Positions 32,637 through 35,913 of a DNA stretch of 35,913 nucleotides are shown here, in pieces (the stretch's first letter is position 1; every line of letters begins with the position of its first letter). This DNA comes from Lachnospiraceae bacterium. Its GTDB lineage: Bacteria > Bacillota > Clostridia > Lachnospirales > Lachnospiraceae. The position numbers were made by a program, and so were the translations under genes. Where the stretch lies: the NCBI GenBank assembly GCA_016287095.1, contig JAEEVK010000022.1:1-35913 (forward strand), written 5' to 3'. Below the pieces are notes generated by a model, which was given only the letters and a program-made list of their open reading frames with translations, did not search any database and was not told where the DNA came from.

Positions 32637-32665
32637 ATTATATTCCAAAATGTGGAATAAAGCAA
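32637..32665 (-). promoter_or_regulatory. Promoter of the yjgR-gltX-tlyA operon with palindrome in the spacer
   Basis: On the minus strand -35 TTGCTT (32665-32660), 17-bp spacer and -10 TATAAT (32642-32637). The spacer is almost filled by the palindrome TATTCC-N7-GGAATA (32641-32659), a likely repressor site. Confidence 0.6.
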
Positions 32666-32704
32666 GAAGAAAATTTAGAGCAAGTGATTCTATGGAGGCG
32701 AACG

Positions 32705-32750
32705 CAAAAAAGATTCCCGACAGGTTTTACCCCATCGGGAATCTTTTTTT
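32705..32750. terminator. Bidirectional rho-independent terminator
   Basis: AGATTCCCGA (32711-32720) pairs with TCGGGAATCT (32735-32744), with long T runs after the stem on both strands. It lies 40 nt after the stop of the YcdB surface protein gene and insulates the operon at 26159-32575. Confidence 0.92.
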
Positions 32751-32789
32751 TATGCTTTATTGATTGTTCAATAAGTCTCAAACTATAAA

Positions 32790-35042
32790 TCAGAAGTTAG
32801 TAGACATCATACGGATTACAAGGTCTGCTGCCTCGCCTCTGGTGATGGCGGTGGTAGGCTTAAACTTCTTGCCCGACTTAGCACCCATGATACCGAGACC
32901 CTTACAGAGTGCTACGGAACCGATATTCTCCTGCTTTATCTTTTTCTCATCGGAGTATCCTGTCTTAAATATATCCATCTGAGCCAGTCTTTCTCCGCCC
33001 ATAGCGGTTATGATCAATCTGCAGGCCTCTTCACGTGTAACCTTTGTCTCATCATCGGGTTTGAGATCCTCGGGATCTATCTCCTCGCCATCTTCATCAT
33101 AGACAGCTCCGGCATAATATGGTCCGTAATAGCTATATGAGTTTCCTGCCAGGAGCTTTTCAAACTCTTCATTGGTGATCTTCTGACCGGGCTTAAACTC
33201 CTCGCCTTCAAAGCCAAGACCCATATCAGCTAAAAGCTTGATAGAACGCTCATATTTGGTACCGTTGATATCGGTGTACTTGTATGAAACTCCTGCGGGC
33301 TTGTACTCCTGTCCGTTCCAGGTAAGCTGCTTGCCTGTGAAAGCATCGACATAGTTGGGAGAGATAGCTGTTCTGTATACCAGACGTGCTTTTACTTCCT
33401 TGTCTACTCCGTAATATTTGCCGTTATCCTCATACTTTGAAACTAACTCATATACAAGATCAAAGCCGTCATAATTTATATATGCATCAAATGCCTGCTT
33501 CTCACTAATGGCTGTCTCAGGCTCAGGCAGCTCTGCATCTGTCCAGGTGAGATTATACCTTGTAACCTTACCTGTTACAGCCTCTACTGCACCGGAGATG
33601 CCGTTTGCAGAGAAGGGGATGTCCTTATAATATCTCTTATACTGTAGGGTATATCCGCCTGTAGCTGTTGTCTCTTTATCATATGAACCGGAGTATATGT
33701 TCTGCCTGTAAATATACACATTGTTATCATAGGTATCAGAAAGCTTTACAGCCTTAAATTCCTCCGGATCGGTCTCCTTAGCAAATTCTTCAAAGAGCTT
33801 CTCGCACTGCTTCTTTGTATAATTTGCCACAAACTTGTCATCACCCTCATCACTGTATGAGTAGTAGTCTCTTGTACTTGCATAGAATGAAATGAGCTTT
33901 CCTGTCTTTGCATTTACCGATGCAGATGCAGATGCTCTGTACCATTCACTGCTGTAATAATTGTAGTTATCATAATCTACAGGACGGTCATCCGAAAGAC
34001 TGATGCTCCAGTAGTATTCACCGTCAGTACAGTAAAGTCTGCACTTTGCAGTTGTCAGGTTCTGGTCAATATAAAGCTTCTTATTTTTCTTTACAAGATT
34101 AACAGCCTCTTCACTTGAGAGGATATCCTTTACCTCATCTATCTTCTTGATCTCGTTGTCGCTTAGCCTTACGGTCTTTCCGTTAGCAGCCGTATAGCTT
34201 GCTTCTTCTGCCATATCATTTGCTGCTTCATAATCATTAAAGCCTTCATCAAAATCTGTACCGCTGCCCCAGTATGTTCTGGTTGTATATACCTTACTGT
34301 TCTTGGCATCAACTGCTACATAGGTCTGATTGGGGTTATAGGCTAAAAATACCTTCTGCTTACCGTCATTGTCATAACCAAGCCTGTATTCAAGCTGCAT
34401 ATTTACATTCTCTCCGACCTTTTCTGCAGCCTTTTCTTTGCCGATGGGCTTGTCTACCTTGGGGATTTCAACTTCGAAATTCCAGTTAAGACTGTATGAA
34501 AGCACTTTTCCATCCATAGCATCCATAGTTATGCTTACAGAGTTATCATTCAGACGGATACCGTTTTCTATACGGGTAAATCCGATAAAGTATGCTTTCC
34601 TGTAAGTCTGATAATTGCATCTGGTTATATCCAGCTTGCCCTTAAGATCGGGCTCAGCCTGGCAGATCCACTCCTCTGCCTTGGGTATAAGCTCTTCACC
34701 GATATAAGTAGGTAATATGCTATTGTCCGAAGCATCGGATTTATTTGTATATCTGCTGTAGCTCCAGATCCTTGCATCACCGTCCGCATTTACACTGATG
34801 CTTTCAGTACCGTCCTCAGTGCCCCAGTTAAAATAGAAACGTCCGTTTCCTGTACGCTCATTATAGCTGTAATCAAACTCTGTGAATTCGTCCGGGATAT
34901 CAAGTTTTCCTTTGACCTCGATCAGGACTTCCTTCATCTTCTCCTCAGTAAGTGCATTTTCAGCCTCTACCGGAACAAATCCTGTAAATGTTGAAAATAC
35001 AAGTACAATTGCCATAAATGCTGCCAAAAATCTTGCTTTCAT
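32790..35042 (-). CDS. Secreted YcdB/YcdC-repeat surface protein with SLH-like C-terminus
   Basis: This 750-aa protein has a signal peptide (about 1-27, ending VPVEA). A long region of YcdB/YcdC-type repeats with PepSY-like features follows, with recurring blocks such as VSITMDAMDGKVLSYSLNW, ASVNAKTGKLISFY and AVEAVTGKVTRYNLTW. The C-terminal 170 residues look like S-layer homology motifs: YTDINGTKYERSIKLLADMG with FKPGQKITNEEFEKLL, then TKVTREEACRLIITAMGG, and then CKGLGIMG with FKPTTAITRGEAADLVIRMM. SLH motifs usually bind pyruvylated cell-wall polymer, so it is probably displayed on the wall. Its ligand or activity is unknown. The ATG has AGGAGG 5 nt upstream. It is a single-gene unit with promoter and terminator. 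Confidence 0.87.
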   Translation of the reverse strand: MKARFLAAFMAIVLVFSTFTGFVPVEAENALTEEKMKEVLIEVKGKLDIPDEFTEFDYSYNERTGNGRFYFNWGTEDGTESISVNADGDARIWSYSRYTNKSDASDNSILPTYIGEELIPKAEEWICQAEPDLKGKLDITRCNYQTYRKAYFIGFTRIENGIRLNDNSVSITMDAMDGKVLSYSLNWNFEVEIPKVDKPIGKEKAAEKVGENVNMQLEYRLGYDNDGKQKVFLAYNPNQTYVAVDAKNSKVYTTRTYWGSGTDFDEGFNDYEAANDMAEEASYTAANGKTVRLSDNEIKKIDEVKDILSSEEAVNLVKKNKKLYIDQNLTTAKCRLYCTDGEYYWSISLSDDRPVDYDNYNYYSSEWYRASASASVNAKTGKLISFYASTRDYYSYSDEGDDKFVANYTKKQCEKLFEEFAKETDPEEFKAVKLSDTYDNNVYIYRQNIYSGSYDKETTATGGYTLQYKRYYKDIPFSANGISGAVEAVTGKVTRYNLTWTDAELPEPETAISEKQAFDAYINYDGFDLVYELVSKYEDNGKYYGVDKEVKARLVYRTAISPNYVDAFTGKQLTWNGQEYKPAGVSYKYTDINGTKYERSIKLLADMGLGFEGEEFKPGQKITNEEFEKLLAGNSYSYYGPYYAGAVYDEDGEEIDPEDLKPDDETKVTREEACRLIITAMGGERLAQMDIFKTGYSDEKKIKQENIGSVALCKGLGIMGAKSGKKFKPTTAITRGEAADLVIRMMSTNF

Positions 35043-35080
35043 ACATACCTCCTGTAAGTTGAATGGTTTTATTTTTTGCC

Positions 35081-35109
35081 ATTAAAACGCGAATAAATAA
35101 GCATTTCAA
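35081..35109 (-). promoter_or_regulatory. Probable promoter of the YcdB surface protein gene
   Basis: On the minus strand -35 TTGAAA (35109-35104), 17-bp spacer and -10 TTTAAT (35086-35081), about 40 nt before the ATG. Confidence 0.5.
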
Positions 35110-35183
35110 AGATTAGACGATACAAAAATCAGGCCGGTTCCAAATTTTTTATTAAATTTTTTAATAAAATTAATTTTCATTTT

Positions 35184-35206
35184 AAATTCCAGTTTGACTG
35201 GAATTT
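35184..35206. repeat. Perfect 9-bp palindrome, possible left end of the IS element
   Basis: AAATTCCAG-TTTGA-CTGGAATTT, with a further half-site TCTGGAATTT about 25 nt later. It lies about 90 nt upstream of the transposase start and may be part of the terminal inverted repeat. The right end is outside the window, so the boundary cannot be set. Confidence 0.4.
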
Positions 35207-35297
35207 AGTTTGAAAAAGCTTTATCTGGAATTTACTCTGATTAATCATTGTATGTTATTATTAGTAATGTAGTGTCCTGGTGGCAGGAGGTAATTAC

Positions 35298-35913
35298 ATG
35301 GCTAATCAAAAACATCTTACTGCAGAACAGCGTTCCTCTATCCAGGATATGCTCTCTCGTAAATTATCTTTTACCGAAATAGGTGCCGCACTTGATAAAG
35401 ACCCCTCAACCATCTCAAAAGAGATCCGCAGCCACCTTACTTTTTTAAAGACCGGTTACCGTTTTGTTAAATTCAATGCCTGTCTGCACCGCTCAACTTG
35501 TAATAAGCTTCATGTCTGTGCGACCTGCAAACCTGACCGCCACTACAAAAAATGCTCCAACTGTCCTGCATGCAATTCGAACTGTAAGGATTTCGTTGAG
35601 GTAATCTGTCCTAAACTCCTCAAACCTCCTTATGTCTGCAACGGCTGCTCTGGCCGCCATAGTGACTGCACCCTTGAAAAGCGATACTATTACGCTGATT
35701 CCGCCCATAAGAAATACCTTGAGACCTTATCCGAATCCCGTTCCGGCTTGTCCTGGTCCGAAGAAGATATCAGGCATCTCGACGGGATCATCTCTCCCCT
35801 TGTCAAGCAGAGCCAGTCCCCGCACCATATCTGTATTAACAACAAGGACTCCATCATGGTAAGCGAAAGCACCGTTTATCGCCTGATCGAATCCGGCATA
35901 CTTGTCGCCCGCA
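35298..35913 (+). CDS. IS30-family transposase, N-terminal part (cut by window edge)
   Basis: An open frame of 205 codons begins at an ATG with GGAGG 7 nt upstream and stays open to the window end. It begins MANQKHLTAEQRSSIQDMLS, a helix-turn-helix with FTEIGAALDKDPSTISKEIR, which is the IS30-type N-terminus. A cysteine-rich zinc-ribbon-like block follows (CATCK, CSNCPACNSNC, VCNGCSGRHSDCTLEKR), typical of clostridial IS30 relatives, then LSWSEEDIRHLDGIISPLVKQ. The DDE catalytic domain should lie beyond the edge. Its C-rich codon use (CTC, CCC, GAC) differs somewhat from neighbouring genes, in keeping with recent arrival. Up to the edge there is no frameshift or stop, so it may be intact. Confidence 0.9.
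   Translation, partial: MANQKHLTAEQRSSIQDMLSRKLSFTEIGAALDKDPSTISKEIRSHLTFLKTGYRFVKFNACLHRSTCNKLHVCATCKPDRHYKKCSNCPACNSNCKDFVEVICPKLLKPPYVCNGCSGRHSDCTLEKRYYYADSAHKKYLETLSESRSGLSWSEEDIRHLDGIISPLVKQSQSPHHICINNKDSIMVSESTVYRLIESGILVAR

Overview
The window reads as chromosomal core genome of a low-to-mid GC member of the Clostridia, most likely a Lachnospiraceae species of the Butyrivibrio/Pseudobutyrivibrio type. The reasons are the tig-clpP-clpX-ysxC cluster, a valS gene behind a T-box leader, a DUF4364 gene, sigma-A promoters with 17-bp spacers, secreted proteins with proline-threonine linkers, and an S-layer-like surface protein. The genus is an inference. Nearly all genes lie on the minus strand. 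The plus strand carries only rdgB, the tRNA array, the DUF4364 gene and an IS30-type transposase that runs off the right edge.

Layout. Positions 1-521 hold two small membrane-protein genes with an ATGA overlap; the second is cut by the window edge. Positions 617-916 hold a branched palindromic intergenic element. An rRNA methyltransferase (YpsC/RlmL type) and an alpha/beta hydrolase whose nucleophile serine is replaced by glycine form an operon (989-3528), read from a promoter about 200 nt upstream. rdgB follows on the plus strand, then a consensus promoter and six tRNA genes (Pro, Gly, Arg, His, Gln, Lys; 4645-5387), none of which encodes the 3' CCA. Two large, tandem, paralogous secreted proteins fill 5532-10864. 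valS (11106-13817) is preceded by a palindromic 181-bp insert with 13-bp terminal inverted repeats and a complete T-box riboswitch.

Upstream of valS on the same strand are a trigger-factor-like lipoprotein (14359-15522), hflC and hflK, a PEGA-domain membrane protein and cca. The last four are closely spaced and look like one operon in the order cca-PEGA-hflK-hflC. From 21181 to 25125 lies ysxC-clpX-clpP-tig, without the lon gene usually found between clpX and ysxC. Next comes a zinc-ribbon membrane protein, and then a long operon read in the order yjgR-like ATPase, small lipoprotein, gltX, UvrD-type helicase, tlyA. A YcdB-repeat surface protein with SLH-like motifs (32790-35042) and the partial IS30-family transposase close the window.

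Themes. The genes are mainly translation and RNA maturation (tRNAs, cca, valS, gltX, rRNA methyltransferases, ysxC), protein quality control (trigger factor, ClpXP, HflKC, a secreted trigger-factor-like foldase) and cell-surface display. The cca gene must serve at least the six CCA-less tRNAs seen here. I found no CRISPR array, phage, toxin-antitoxin or recognisable defence system. The least explained items are the two palindromic intergenic elements, the hydrolase lacking its serine, and the paired surface proteins with an inverted repeat across their promoter and leader.
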